A DNA stretch of 64,000 nt from Dictyobacter alpinus (GCF_003967575.1 NZ_BIFT01000001.1:4340001-4404000), one strand, 5' to 3'; shown: positions 1-9,618, numbered from the stretch's first letter. The notes: generated from the letters alone by a model not told the origin. Numbers and translations: made by a program.

Positions 1-986
1 TCCTTCTGAAGATCAGAAAGGTCAGTTACAGTCATCGTGTGCGTAATTTTCTTGCCCTCCAGGGCAAAGAAGAGAAGGTTGTTGACAAGCGTTTGACCGT
101 TCCACGTATCACTATGTCGAACATTATGGATAAGGATAGGCGTGACGAGAGGAGCGATAGATAGACCGATACGGCGCAGGGCACTACTTACGTAAGCGCC
201 TAGATTAACGTTTGCGAAGGAAAGTCTACCGAAGCGTTGTTTCACTGCCAAAGGGAGCTCATAACTTTGGATGAGCACTTTGAGTGCCTCTTGACTCGTC
301 TGTTCTCGCAGACAAAAAGTACTGCTGATCGCGGTCGCAATCTGTAGCAGGGGATCCGTTTCTTCCTGGAGTGTGTTGTGAAAAAAGAGCACCGCTTCCT
401 CATCATTGCGTGAAAGCATGCCCAGACTCAAGATGAGGCTGGCCTGTACAGAGGAATCCTTTTCTCTCGTGAGGTGTTCTTTCATGATTGGTATGACTTG
501 TTCTGCGTGCGATTGGCAACGTGAGAGTGTATGGGCTGCGCTTTCCCTGATGGTTGGATCAGGATCATGTAACAACCATATATATGTTGGATATCCATCG
601 CTCACGGCATTGCTGGCTGCTTGCACCCATCCGAGCTCTTCCGTGATTTGCTTTTGCATCTCTGGTGTTTCTCGTCGTGCTGCTTCTTTCACATGAACAT
701 CGGCATAAGAAGCTCCACGTGCAATGGTGGCGAGGTAATAGAGTAATTGATCCCTATTGAGTACATCTGGTGCTTTTACTAATTCACAGAAAAAAGGAAC
801 GACGAACGCTGTCGAACTATACACAGTTCCTTGATGGATGACATTAAACCAGAGTTGCTCTAATGTATCATCGCATACGTGTTGCACTGGTGAGGCAAGA
901 GCCCGAATTAAATCGGGGACGTTACTGGCTTTCCCATAGGCATGCTCTAACGTGTCCCATGGAACGGAGTTGAGGGTTTCTAGCAT
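1..986 (-). CDS. HEAT-repeat protein, 3' end cut by window edge
   Basis: A reading frame on the minus strand is open from the ATG at 986 to the left edge of the window (328 codons). It is partial because no stop is reached. The product is mostly amphipathic helices with HEAT-like units, for example around HDPDPTIRESAAHTL near residue 150 and SSVQASLILSLGML shortly after. This is typical of PBS-lyase-type HEAT repeat scaffold proteins. No catalytic motif is visible, so a protein-protein scaffold is all that can be inferred. The ATG was chosen because the frame upstream is interrupted; no strong Shine-Dalgarno is evident. Shorter frames on the plus strand here are antisense shadows. Confidence 0.75.
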   Translation of the reverse strand, partial: MLETLNSVPWDTLEHAYGKASNVPDLIRALASPVQHVCDDTLEQLWFNVIHQGTVYSSTAFVVPFFCELVKAPDVLNRDQLLYYLATIARGASYADVHVKEAARRETPEMQKQITEELGWVQAASNAVSDGYPTYIWLLHDPDPTIRESAAHTLSRCQSHAEQVIPIMKEHLTREKDSSVQASLILSLGMLSRNDEEAVLFFHNTLQEETDPLLQIATAISSTFCLREQTSQEALKVLIQSYELPLAVKQRFGRLSFANVNLGAYVSSALRRIGLSIAPLVTPILIHNVRHSDTWNGQTLVNNLLFFALEGKKITHTMTVTDLSDLQK

Positions 987-1207
987 CGCTAGACTCTTTT
1001 CTTTGTTGTAGGAAAGAACGAAGAGAGGAAATTTCTTCGTTCATTGCATATCTCTATTATAATACAATTATTATTGTTAAGATACAATACGTTCCATGAC
1101 TATTAGTGGCTGTTATGAGTATGCACATACGTATTTATCTGTACATAATCATTAACGAGCTTGTTTTGTAGCGTATGGGAACCGGACTTTGTGAGATTGG
1201 AGACATG

Positions 1208-1963
1208 ATGCAACTTCATTTTCGTAAAGATGAACAACACGTGCGTTGGGTCTATACAGACGGCTTACGCATGCTTGGACAGCGCGAGCTCGCGACCCAG
1301 ATTTCCTGGCCTGAGCACGATCCGCGAGAAAAGCTCCTTATTGATCTGCTTCGATTTCTTGAAGATTATCTGAGAAGTCAACCCAGGCGCATTTTGCCGG
1401 GACAAACGCTTCGCTATGGCTGGACGATGTTGCGTTTTGTGAATGACGAGTATCAGCTGAGTGGCGCTGGCGCGGATACGTTATTGATTGAGGAAGAGAA
1501 GCATGCTTTCACTCATGATGATCCATCGTATGGTATGGGTGTCGCTCATACGCTGACATTACTGCAACTCCAACACGAAGTGATGCGGCGCAATCATATC
1601 ACTGGCCTGGGAGACCATCCCTCTCCTGCGCATATTGCCCTCACCTGTGCACGCGTGAATCCTGAGACGATCGCACATCTTCGTCCCATTATGGCCCATC
1701 GAGCCTGGGAACCTACTGCCCGTGAGAGTGGTTGGTTCATTGGCTGTTGTGACCATGATCATAACCATGACGATCCCGCTGAATTAGCCACCATTCACCT
1801 GCGTCATCTGGTGGAGTCTTTCCCAGGCTTATTTCCATATATAACGATGCCAGTTGGTTACCAAATTTTCTTTGAGGAACATCAGGCCGTCATCTTCCAT
1901 CCTGGCGAACAATATGGTCAGGTTGATCCTGAAGGTCTTCTTACCTCTCTTTCTTTTTCATAA
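1208..1963 (+). CDS. Hypothetical protein with Imm33-like (DUF2185) C-terminus
   Basis: About 251 residues, soluble, no signal peptide or membrane segment. The C-terminal 70 residues carry ESGWFIGCCDHDHNHDDP followed by a predicted helix and FPYITMPVGYQIFFEE. This matches the pattern I recall for DUF2185/Imm33 immunity domains (GW-aromatic-acidic cluster, then P-x-G). The N-terminal 150 residues are unrecognised. The start at 1208 is preferred because GGAG lies 5 nt upstream; 1205 and 1175 are alternative in-frame ATGs. It precedes a toxin cassette at 3438-7236 but is separated from it by an opposite-strand gene, so a role as an extra immunity protein is only a guess. Confidence 0.65.
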   Translation: MQLHFRKDEQHVRWVYTDGLRMLGQRELATQISWPEHDPREKLLIDLLRFLEDYLRSQPRRILPGQTLRYGWTMLRFVNDEYQLSGAGADTLLIEEEKHAFTHDDPSYGMGVAHTLTLLQLQHEVMRRNHITGLGDHPSPAHIALTCARVNPETIAHLRPIMAHRAWEPTARESGWFIGCCDHDHNHDDPAELATIHLRHLVESFPGLFPYITMPVGYQIFFEEHQAVIFHPGEQYGQVDPEGLLTSLSFS

Positions 1964-2263
1964 CAATGAGCGAAAACGTATCACAGGTATACTTCTCCCA
2001 TTAACTTTGAGGCATTTCCAAGCTTTGACTGAGGGAGATCTATGGTTAGATGTCGTAGGGATGTAGTACCAATATAATTCAGCTCGTTCTCTCGACAACC
2101 TTTACCCACTGCGTCCCGAACTGGAAGAGCAGTCAGACTGTTTGGGGTTTCCCAGTCGTTTGCTGATCATCTCGGCCCGCTCTGTCTTTGAGCATCTTGC
2201 CCTTGCTATAAGCACGCTCCAGGCAAGAGAGCAGGTCTCTTGCTGTAATGGGCAGGTGGGAAG

Positions 2264-2848
2264 CTACCAGCCCAGGGCGAAGACTACATGTTCCGTATCC
2301 AGATCCGGACGCCGGATCAATCCCGCTCGTTCAGCAGTACGGATAGAGGGGAGATTGTTTGCTCTTGTGCGAGCGACGATAGGCCACTGGGGAAGATAGG
2401 TTCGGGCCAGGCTCACAGCCGTCTGCGCTAGTTCGGTTGCGTATCCCTGCCCCCAGGCACTGGGCGTAAACCGGTAGTAGAGATTGAGCACGTCTCGATC
2501 ACGCCAGACTCGATGTTCTACTCCCCCAAAACCGATGATCTTTTCCTCTTGTTTGGGGGTAACGGCCCAGTACCCGAAGCCAAAAGTTTCCCAGTCGCAC
2601 AGGCATCCTCGCAACATCTCTTCGCTGGTCGCCAGGTCTGGATGCGGACGAGCCGGGCTGCAGTGGTAGGTGGCTGGATCACCATGCACCGCAAACATCG
2701 CTGATCCATCGGTCGGCTGTAAGCGACGCAAGGTCAGCCGCGTTGTTTGTCGCCAGGACCAGATGGATGTCAACTCGCTCGGGGCGTGTCCCAGAGATTC
2801 ACCTGAGGCTTTGTCCGAATCCTGTTCGTTTGTCTCCCACTGATCCAT
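2264..2848 (-). CDS. GNAT family N-acetyltransferase (RimJ/RimL type)
   Basis: 194 residues. The domain begins near residue 36 with TRLTLRRLQPTDGSAMF, the usual beta1-alpha1 of RimJ/RimL-like acetyltransferases. It continues through a central strand (IGFGGVEHRVW) to the acetyl-CoA binding region YYRFTPSAWGQGYATELAQ (Q/R-x-x-G-x-G/A form) and ends with the conserved N-x-x-S-x-x-x-x-E-R-x-G-F-like segment ANNLPSIRTAERAGL. It probably transfers acetyl from acetyl-CoA to a protein N-terminus or small amine; the substrate cannot be read from sequence. It stands alone, with 300 bp of featureless sequence downstream (1964-2263). Confidence 0.9.
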   Translation of the reverse strand: MDQWETNEQDSDKASGESLGHAPSELTSIWSWRQTTRLTLRRLQPTDGSAMFAVHGDPATYHCSPARPHPDLATSEEMLRGCLCDWETFGFGYWAVTPKQEEKIIGFGGVEHRVWRDRDVLNLYYRFTPSAWGQGYATELAQTAVSLARTYLPQWPIVARTRANNLPSIRTAERAGLIRRPDLDTEHVVFALGW

Positions 2849-3437
2849 CCTCGTTCTCCTAAGTATTCTTGTTCGGATTTTCTTTGAGAAATTCTATCCC
2901 TTTTTTCTTCCCAGAGCAAGGGTGTCGCTCCAATCTATCCGGTCTCCTTCTCGGTCATTCACCTCGCAGCTCGTTGCGCATCCCGTGGGAAAGCAAAGCT
3001 ATATTATCGTAGAAAACAGTCGTTTTCTCTGTCTCGAAATCAGCCGGCTTCTGACATACATAGTTCAGCTTTTTCTTCAATGTGGCGGGTCAGGTTTGTG
3101 AACATGCATGTTGGGATGTGATCCGTCTCAAAAAATGTGTCACCGTCAGAATCTCACGTTTTTACAACGGAGATAAGTATCTTGCATATGCAGAAGAGGT
3201 GGATGGTATCACCAGGGGTGCTCGCATGAGTCTCTTCTTTTCCTGACAGTTACTCTCATTTCACAAAACATTACTTGAATATACCTGGTAGATTATCGAA
3301 GTCTTTTATGCTATTATATGGCTGCATATTGATTTTAGTTCGATGTACTAATTTTATGCATTTAAAACCCCAGTGGCTATTTTTGCTCAAAGATGTTACA
3401 AAACATGTCATTCTATCCTGGCTTGTAAAGGAGGGAT
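2849..3437. other. Intergenic, no gene seen
   Basis: 589 bases between the acetyltransferase start and the WXG100-like gene. It presumably holds the divergent promoters, but I see no confident -35/-10 pair, no strong hairpin and no coding frame. Confidence 0.5.
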
Positions 3438-3734
3438 ATGGATAAATTTACTGTTTCTCCCGCGATGCTACGCGAAAAGGCACGGCTTATTCGTACACTG
3501 CTTGAAGAAAGTCAAGCGAACCATCAGCAACTCTGGACACAGATTTCGGCAAATGCTGGGATGCTTCCTCACAATTTAGCTGCCAGTCATTCCTCTGCCA
3601 ATAGTTCCTGGCACACGGCTGTTCATGCACACTATGAACACTATCATCAACTCGCATTGAACATGGAAAAAGCTGCTGATGCCTATGAAAAGGGTGATCA
3701 TACGGTGAAAAATCTTTTTGACTATTCTGGCTAA
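3438..3734 (+). CDS. WXG100/ESAT-6-like small helical secretion protein
   Basis: 98 residues, almost entirely helical, starting MDKFTVSPAMLREKARLI. It has a helix-turn-helix hairpin of about 100 residues with a central W (SSWHTAVHAHYEHY near residue 57), as in WXG100 partners of type VII secretion. A good Shine-Dalgarno (AAGGAGG) lies 6-7 nt before the ATG. It sits 59 bp upstream of a large multidomain toxin-like gene in the same direction, the usual arrangement of an ESX-type partner with its polymorphic toxin. The canonical WxG tripeptide is not exact, so the family call rests on size, fold pattern and context. Confidence 0.7.
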   Translation: MDKFTVSPAMLREKARLIRTLLEESQANHQQLWTQISANAGMLPHNLAASHSSANSSWHTAVHAHYEHYHQLALNMEKAADAYEKGDHTVKNLFDYSG

Positions 3735-3793
3735 AGAAGCAGCAACGTAGTCCTATTTGATAAATTGAAATGAGTCAATTTGTATAGGGAGGC

Positions 3794-5662
3794 ATGATGT
3801 CTCTATTCAGTGATATTGCGAATACGATTGGGCATACGGTGGAAAGTCTGGCGACCTCTGTGGGTGTGGATGCCAGTATGCTAGAAACCATCGTGAACGA
3901 GCTTGATGGAAATGGTGTTGATGTCTTCTCCTTTTCGGCCAGGCTCGGACTTTCAGTAGAAGCATTTTTGTCTGGCATTGTAAACCTTATGAGGGGTGAT
4001 CCGCATCAGCTGTTGTTACAACGTCTGACGGGACCAGCCAAACCTCTGGACACGACCCTTTCGCTGCTGGCCCAGCAATGGGCGCAGGCAGCCTCTCTGC
4101 ATCAAGATACCGCACAGGCCATCGATGCCCATATGAAAGAGCTCTTTCAAGGAAGTGGAACCGCTTCCTCCTATGATGGACCGGGTGCGGAGTCCCTCTT
4201 AAAAACGCATCAAGATTACCATAAGTATTTTACTGTGCTGATAGAACATGCGCAGACGCAGCATATGTACCACGCCACGCTAGAAGGCCACGTGAATGCG
4301 TATCTCAGTCAGGCACCTGGTAGCGTGTACAGCCTCTCTGCGCCTATGGCAGCGTTGAGCGTATTAACCCTGGATACTGCGACGATGAGCCCTCCACCTT
4401 CGGTGTTGGACGACCCGGTAGTGCAAGGGGTAGAGCAGGCCATAGAGTGGGTTGCGGTGACTGGTGAGCAAGCAGAGCAAGAAGATGGAGACCCGACAGA
4501 AGGCACTCAATTCATCATTTTTATTGTGCTCGTAATTGTGCTCGTTGTGCTGGTCATTGTGTTGGTGCTTGTTGTGCTTGGGAGTATGCTCTACGATGAG
4601 CTGATTGGATACCAGACCCAACAAAAAAATACCTTGCCAACACCAGTGCCTCCCCCCGGAGTGGGACCAGGACCGAGCCCATTGAATTTGCTTACACCGG
4701 AACAACAACGCTTACATAATGATGTTGTATCGCGCCTGGGTTATACAACACTCGAAATTGATGAGCTCATTAAAGCAGGCTACCTGGACCCCGATGCGAT
4801 TGCCGCTATCATTAAAGGTGGCATAGGAACCTTTACTGTTTTCAATGATCCGAACACTGCTAAGATGATGAATGAATTGACGACTGCGCAACAGTTAAAA
4901 TTCATTGGCATTGCTGAGCTGTATCAGGCAACTCATCCAGGGTTGACATCAGCACAGGTACAAAACTATCTTAGTTATATGAAGATGAAGGGTCAGGGGC
5001 AGCAAATATATAATGAACTCACGAGTACAGATCCAAACTCTCTTGCTCGGCGTTACGCGGTAGATACGCAAAGAATGTTAGATCGGTTTAACAAGGATTT
5101 TTGGAACCCCATTACCTCTGTGACTGATCCTTTTACATTCACAAATGCACAAATAGAAGGAAGTTATAAATATTTAGTCGGCTTCTGGGGGGAATGGGCA
5201 TCAGTCAAACTAGCTGATGCTAATCATCAACTAGTACATTTCGGAGTTCCAATTGCCGGTGGAGAAGTTGATATTCAAGAAAAGGATGGCAGTGGAAATC
5301 CATTAAAGTGGATTGAGATAAAAAATGGTTCAGTAAAGTCTAACTGGCGTTCAGCGTTAAAGCAAGTTCAAAATTATATTAATCAAGGTGCCACTGAAGT
5401 CGTCATTCAACTTCCACAGCAGGGCAAACCAGGGTATCCACTTCCAGGTGCGCAACAAATACAAAACATACAGGATATAAAAAATGTACACCCTGCTATT
5501 GTATTTGATGTAGTGGTGGCTACGCCAACTGATGCGAAGTCATTAAAAGATCTACAATACCTGGAAAATAAATTTAAAGATATCCACTTTAAGTTGATAC
5601 CGCCAGCCTCATCAATTCCTTATGATCCGCCTGCTGGTGATTGGGGAAGTCTGCTGCCGTAA
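3794..5662 (+). CDS. Polymorphic toxin, WXG/LXG-like with PD-(D/E)XK nuclease tip
   Basis: 622 residues. The N-terminal 200 residues are helical and WXG/LXG-like. A single very hydrophobic segment runs from about residue 239 to 266, followed by a proline-rich linker. A middle helical region ends near residue 450, and a C-terminal domain spans about 455-622. In the last domain GFWGEWAS (helix), GGEVDIQ (D about 491) and WIEIKNG (E508-x-K510) form a plausible PD-(D/E)XK nuclease core. The architecture, a trafficking region plus a nuclease at the extreme C-terminus, is that of contact-dependent or type VII toxins. Two paralogous small genes directly downstream are the candidate immunity genes. 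A second ATG at 3797 is better spaced from GGGAGG. Target DNA or RNA is unknown. Confidence 0.75.
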   Translation: MMSLFSDIANTIGHTVESLATSVGVDASMLETIVNELDGNGVDVFSFSARLGLSVEAFLSGIVNLMRGDPHQLLLQRLTGPAKPLDTTLSLLAQQWAQAASLHQDTAQAIDAHMKELFQGSGTASSYDGPGAESLLKTHQDYHKYFTVLIEHAQTQHMYHATLEGHVNAYLSQAPGSVYSLSAPMAALSVLTLDTATMSPPPSVLDDPVVQGVEQAIEWVAVTGEQAEQEDGDPTEGTQFIIFIVLVIVLVVLVIVLVLVVLGSMLYDELIGYQTQQKNTLPTPVPPPGVGPGPSPLNLLTPEQQRLHNDVVSRLGYTTLEIDELIKAGYLDPDAIAAIIKGGIGTFTVFNDPNTAKMMNELTTAQQLKFIGIAELYQATHPGLTSAQVQNYLSYMKMKGQGQQIYNELTSTDPNSLARRYAVDTQRMLDRFNKDFWNPITSVTDPFTFTNAQIEGSYKYLVGFWGEWASVKLADANHQLVHFGVPIAGGEVDIQEKDGSGNPLKWIEIKNGSVKSNWRSALKQVQNYINQGATEVVIQLPQQGKPGYPLPGAQQIQNIQDIKNVHPAIVFDVVVATPTDAKSLKDLQYLENKFKDIHFKLIPPASSIPYDPPAGDWGSLLP

Positions 5663-5705
5663 AATATGCGGAATAGAAATCTGATAAGCGAAAAAGGAGT
5701 AACAC

Positions 5706-6416
5706 GTGAATTACCTTGGAGGATATCTCCTCTTTCCATCAACCCAGACGTATGCCGGCCTTGTACAAGCAATACTCCAAGCCATGGAACTGACTCCTGT
5801 TGATATTGAAGTGTTGCTGCCTCGTGAAGGATATGCCGTTCCTATTGCGACCAGTTTACCAATTGAGCAGGCACTCGTGGAGTTAGGTCATCGCGGCGGT
5901 GGAATCAATGTCCTTGATGAGACACGCCCAGAGACATATTGGTTGGAGCCTGCGGCTGGTCCGTATAGTCTTTCGAATCTCTGGGTAGAGGATGAGCCGT
6001 GGTTTAAGCCAGTGACCGGACCGTATCCTGTCATGAACATTTCTATAGCTGAGCCAGCTTTACGGAATCAATCACCGTATACATCGATTGATCAATTAGC
6101 GGAACGTTGGCTTAGATTATGCGAACAAGGCCATGCGATCTATGGGTATTTTAGCCGTTTTGAATTGAGGACTGAACGGGATTTCCTTGACGAGCACATT
6201 TTTCCTCATCTGCAGGCTGATGATTTGTCTCAACTTCTTGAGGACAGTGATGAGAATTGGCTAGTCTATGTTGGACCAGAACTGGCCAAAAGGTGGCAGC
6301 AGGAGCACATCCGTTGGCCTACATCATGGTCCAGTCCTCAACCATTTCTCACACATGAACAACCTTCTGGAGCACAATTTATTCGTACCAGTGAAGGCGT
6401 CTTTGGGGAAAAATGA
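5706..6416 (+). CDS. Candidate immunity protein A (paralogue of next gene)
   Basis: 236 residues starting at a GTG 7 nt after AAAAGGAG. Soluble, no recognised family. It shares clear homology with the next gene: ERWLRLCEQGHAIYGYF against KRWLQLCEQGKAVFGYF, and WLVYVGPELAKRWQQE against WLAYLGPELAQNWRQQ. Position immediately 3' of a nuclease toxin (43 bp gap) and duplication in tandem are the hallmarks of toxin immunity genes. That function is inferred from context, not from a known domain. A role in folding or export of the toxin is an alternative. Confidence 0.65.
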   Translation: MNYLGGYLLFPSTQTYAGLVQAILQAMELTPVDIEVLLPREGYAVPIATSLPIEQALVELGHRGGGINVLDETRPETYWLEPAAGPYSLSNLWVEDEPWFKPVTGPYPVMNISIAEPALRNQSPYTSIDQLAERWLRLCEQGHAIYGYFSRFELRTERDFLDEHIFPHLQADDLSQLLEDSDENWLVYVGPELAKRWQQEHIRWPTSWSSPQPFLTHEQPSGAQFIRTSEGVFGEK

Positions 6417-6570
6417 TTGGATGATCACGCCCTGTAAACAAAGCAGGGATGATCAGTAATAAAAGCTTGGGATGAGATTGAAGAGAGCCTTTCTCATCCC
6501 GTGTACTGCTCTGTTTCTTTGTGGTGTGATGCGTAAAGCATGCATTACTAAAAGAGAAAGGAGCGACCTT

Positions 6571-7236
6571 ATGAGCGATTATGTTGGCAGTTGCCTCTTT
6601 TTTGAGTCGAATCAGACAAGGGATGCGTTGATTACGGCCACATTGAATGCTATGGAGCTCTTGCTGGATTCCTATGATGTGCGGCTTCCTGATGAGGATG
6701 GTTTTCCACGTTTTGCTGGGGAGGGATATCCTGTGAGGACAGAAGCAACTCCTGAATTGTCACTTGCTGCGCTTGTACGTTTAGAGAGTGGCATTATTGA
6801 GGCGGAGGGACCCGATCAGCGAGAAACAATTTGGTTTGACCCTAAGGTTGGTCCATACCCAGTAATAACAATCTGGGTAGTCGATTCGGCGATGTACTAT
6901 GAGGACTGGCCTGAGTATAGCGAAGCCTTTGTCAAGCGTTGGCTCCAATTATGCGAACAAGGTAAGGCAGTTTTTGGTTATTTTAGCCCATTTGAGCATA
7001 TGTTTGAACTAACGCTCTTAGAGACGCAATTCTTGCCATTAATACAGAGTGGAGATAGTGCACAACTTCTGGCACCATCAGATGTGTATTGGTTAGCCTA
7101 CTTAGGACCAGAACTGGCTCAAAACTGGCGACAGCAGCAGATGCCGTTGCCTGAAACCGTTCACCCGCGTATCTTGCAAGAATTGCCTTCGCGTGCCCAT
7201 TTTCTCAGAATGACAACTTCGGTCTATGGAGATTAA
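6571..7236 (+). CDS. Candidate immunity protein B (paralogue of previous gene)
   Basis: 221 residues from the ATG at 6571, chosen because AAAGGAG lies about 8 nt upstream; the frame is open further 5' but without a ribosome site. Homologous to the preceding gene over its whole length, with the C-terminal blocks best conserved. The two copies differ most in the N-terminal half, where specificity for a toxin variant would be expected to diverge. Probably the last gene of the toxin cassette. Function inferred from context only. Confidence 0.65.
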   Translation: MSDYVGSCLFFESNQTRDALITATLNAMELLLDSYDVRLPDEDGFPRFAGEGYPVRTEATPELSLAALVRLESGIIEAEGPDQRETIWFDPKVGPYPVITIWVVDSAMYYEDWPEYSEAFVKRWLQLCEQGKAVFGYFSPFEHMFELTLLETQFLPLIQSGDSAQLLAPSDVYWLAYLGPELAQNWRQQQMPLPETVHPRILQELPSRAHFLRMTTSVYGD

Positions 7237-7408
7237 GGCCATGAGCAAGTGCGATTGGTTCCATATAGCTCCAACGGTTTCATCACGTTGCTCAACGAAA
7301 GGTTGAAATGTGGCATAGACAAACTAATGGATATCATCTCATCTGTGTGTATCATGATTTCAATCCTTGCTTGTGTTTAAACGATTGATGGATATAAAAC
7401 ATACTTGC

Positions 7409-7459
7409 GAAGGCTAGTATCTGGAAAGAAGCAGCAAACATACAGCGATACTAGCCTTC
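7409..7459. repeat. 13-bp inverted repeat downstream of toxin cassette
   Basis: gaaggctagtatc and gatactagccttc are perfect complements separated by 25 nt. They lie in the otherwise empty 7237-7608 interval between two convergent transcription units. It could terminate either side, but lacks a T-tract, so this is only a possible terminator. Confidence 0.5.
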
Positions 7460-7608
7460 ATCCTGTGGTCAAGGCCGAAATCTCGTTATGATCTCTTGCA
7501 AGCGGCCCCTATCCACAGGTATCTAAAAGCGTCAAGCGAAATATGCGAAAACGCAGGTCTGTTTGAGTCATAAAAGTATACTCTCTTTCAAAAGGGGAAC
7601 GTTTTCCT

Positions 7609-8481
7609 TCACGCCTCAGCTTCAACGTTCAAATACCATGTAGCGATCTCGTCGCTTGTGGTCAGCCAGACATCCTTCTGCTGAGAGATATAGGCAAGAA
7701 CCTCTTGCAGATACCGAATACGGAAAGGCTGACCACTGATGAAAGGATGCAGACCCAATCCCATCACACGGGCAGTGTCTGCTCCTTCAGCATAGAGTAC
7801 CTTGAACTGGTCGATGAGCATTTGTGCGTACTCCTTCCCTGGGAGGGTCTTGCTTACATAGATGGCAGAATCGTTGATTTCGAGAGAGTATGGCACCGAG
7901 AGCAGACGACCCTGTAGAACGTTGAGGGAAAACGGCTGGTCATCGCACCCCCAGTCAAGGAGATAGCTATATCCCAGTTCTTGCAGAAGACTGGGGGTAT
8001 TGAAGCTTTCGGTGAGTGCTGGCCCAAGCCACCCCTTCGGTTGCTGTCCCGTTGCCTCTGTAATCACCTGCGTCATCTCTGTCAGGTATACTCGCTCGTC
8101 TTCGCGTGTCATCGTCCCAAGACGCACACTGTTATTCTTTCCATGTGCGATCCAGGCCCAGTTTCGTTTCTTCCCTTCTTCTACGATTTCCGGGTAATAC
8201 GTACACGCATCAGAATTCAGCAGGCAACTCGCTCGGATGCCAGAGCGGTCAAAGAGATCCATCAAGCGCCAGATGCCCACACGTGGGCCGTAGTCCCGCC
8301 AGCCCGTGTTTAAGGGGTCTGGTTTGAACATGGCTGTGGATGGATTGAGGCTCATCCCAGGCTGATCCAATGGCATGTGTTCAACGGCCACTCCTACCCA
8401 GAATGCGACACGAGCATTGTGGGGAAGGTGAAGACGTGGTCGTCTGATGATTGGTGAGTACGAATACAAATGATTTTCCAT
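7609..8481 (-). CDS. Polysaccharide deacetylase family protein (PuuE-like)
   Basis: 290 residues with a NodB-homology fold. It starts with a strand RVAFWVGVAVEHM. The segment RDYGPRVGIWRLMDLFDRSGIRAS is characteristic of allantoinase/PuuE-like deacetylases, and WIAHGKNNS resembles their HG-N region. LGLHPFISGQPFRI near the C-terminus holds the conserved H-P. These enzymes hydrolyse amide or N-acetyl bonds with a metal ion. The motif block is closer to the cytoplasmic PuuE group than to chitin deacetylases, and no signal peptide is seen, so a small-molecule amide is more likely than a wall polymer. Substrate not determinable. Confidence 0.85.
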   Translation of the reverse strand: MENHLYSYSPIIRRPRLHLPHNARVAFWVGVAVEHMPLDQPGMSLNPSTAMFKPDPLNTGWRDYGPRVGIWRLMDLFDRSGIRASCLLNSDACTYYPEIVEEGKKRNWAWIAHGKNNSVRLGTMTREDERVYLTEMTQVITEATGQQPKGWLGPALTESFNTPSLLQELGYSYLLDWGCDDQPFSLNVLQGRLLSVPYSLEINDSAIYVSKTLPGKEYAQMLIDQFKVLYAEGADTARVMGLGLHPFISGQPFRIRYLQEVLAYISQQKDVWLTTSDEIATWYLNVEAEA

Positions 8482-8546
8482 GAAAAGGATCCTTTTGTCA
8501 CAAACAACTTTTTAGAAACCGCTTCATTTTTTTCGCGCCTCTTCTC

Positions 8547-9109
8547 TCATGCAGCATCTCGTCTCTGCATGGTAAATGCAGGAACTGCAGCGATCAGTCC
8601 AATGAGGACGGCTCCCAGCAGCACACCGATGCAACTCCACCAGCTTGCTGGTTTCACGACCATAAGCACCACGATTCCAACCGACAGCAGGGTGAGTGTT
8701 CGAACACAGATTAGCAATATTGGATCACGAGTCCGGTGCTTCAATGATGCAGGAAGTGGTCCTCCAGGGAGGGATGCAAGATGCCGACGAATCGCCTGGA
8801 GACGAGGCCCTCCTATTGCTGTGTCTATGACTGCGAGGGCGAGCGTTGCCCCTAAGGAAAGGTCAATCCATGCATGAGACCATCCCCACGCTGTTTGAAT
8901 CAGGAAAATGCCCGTCGTGAGCAAAAGGATCTCGCGACTGCGTAGATCAGTGCCAGGGGCTGCATGACGGTCGCCCAGAGTCGCGCCAGTTCGATGGTCT
9001 GGACACGTCGGAGTTGCGTTGTGCTGAGCCAGTCAAGGCCAATGGCGAAAAACAATCCTGGTGTCCCAAGTTGATGAAACAAGAGAGCGATGATATGCCA
9101 GGGAAACAT
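8547..9109 (-). pseudogene. DUF2269-like membrane protein, frameshifted
   Basis: From an ATG at 9109 (AGAAGGA 7 nt upstream) the frame reads MFPWHIIALLFHQLGTP and LDWLSTTQLRR, a multi-span membrane protein start. It stops at about 8900 with an out-of-place basic tail. A second frame opens near 8930 and continues with three more hydrophobic helices (LLTTGIFLIQTAWGW, TLTLLSVGIVVLMVV, GVLLGAVLIGLIAAV) to 8547. The two halves join naturally if one base is gained or lost at about 8925-8935. Either a real frameshift or a sequencing error. Together they would give a protein of about 187 residues. The DUF2269 family name is from memory of its layout. It is the last gene of the leftward hydrolase operon. 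Confidence 0.6.
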
Positions 9110-9122
9110 GGTGCAATCCTTC

Positions 9123-9563
9123 TTACTTCTGCCCTTGCTTCGCGAGTAACGCCTGAAGACGCTCCAAAGACGAAACCATCGTGGTGGCGATGACCTGGCG
9201 AACGAGAAATGTGAGAACGGGCGGAATACCATCCAGTTCGAGTTGGAAGGAGAGACGACATTCTTGCTCAGAGAGTGGTTTGATGTGATAGGACTCACGG
9301 GCCCTTGGTCGTTCATTGATCGGAGTCTCCAATGTCAACTGGCGATCCTGCACATACTCGCTGATGATAAGGGTCGTTTCATTGCGGCGTCCTCCATACG
9401 TGCGAGCTTGAAAAACACTTGCTCCCTGTTGGAGCAAGCCGGGCGAGACCAGATATGCCTCAAGCACATCGGTTTGCCAGGAAGATTTTGTCTGGAAATT
9501 CGTTATGACTCGAAAGATAGCGCTTGCAGGAAGGGCAAAGGATGCACTTTTCTCGACGTTCAT
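9123..9563 (-). CDS. SRPBCC family (polyketide cyclase/START-like) protein
   Basis: 146 residues from the ATG at 9563 (MNVEKSASFALPASAIFRVI). The frame is open further upstream, but that part would overlap the preceding gene. The N-terminal strand and helix followed by six or seven predicted strands is the helix-grip layout of SRPBCC proteins, which bind hydrophobic ligands. It lies between the frameshifted membrane gene (13 bp gap) and the alpha/beta hydrolase (55 bp gap) and is presumably cotranscribed. The ligand is unknown. Confidence 0.75.
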   Translation of the reverse strand: MNVEKSASFALPASAIFRVITNFQTKSSWQTDVLEAYLVSPGLLQQGASVFQARTYGGRRNETTLIISEYVQDRQLTLETPINERPRARESYHIKPLSEQECRLSFQLELDGIPPVLTFLVRQVIATTMVSSLERLQALLAKQGQK

Positions 9564-9618
9564 GATCGTTTTCTCTTTTCTTGTGTTGGTGTCCAGTGAT
9601 TGGGAAGAGGCACAGAAC

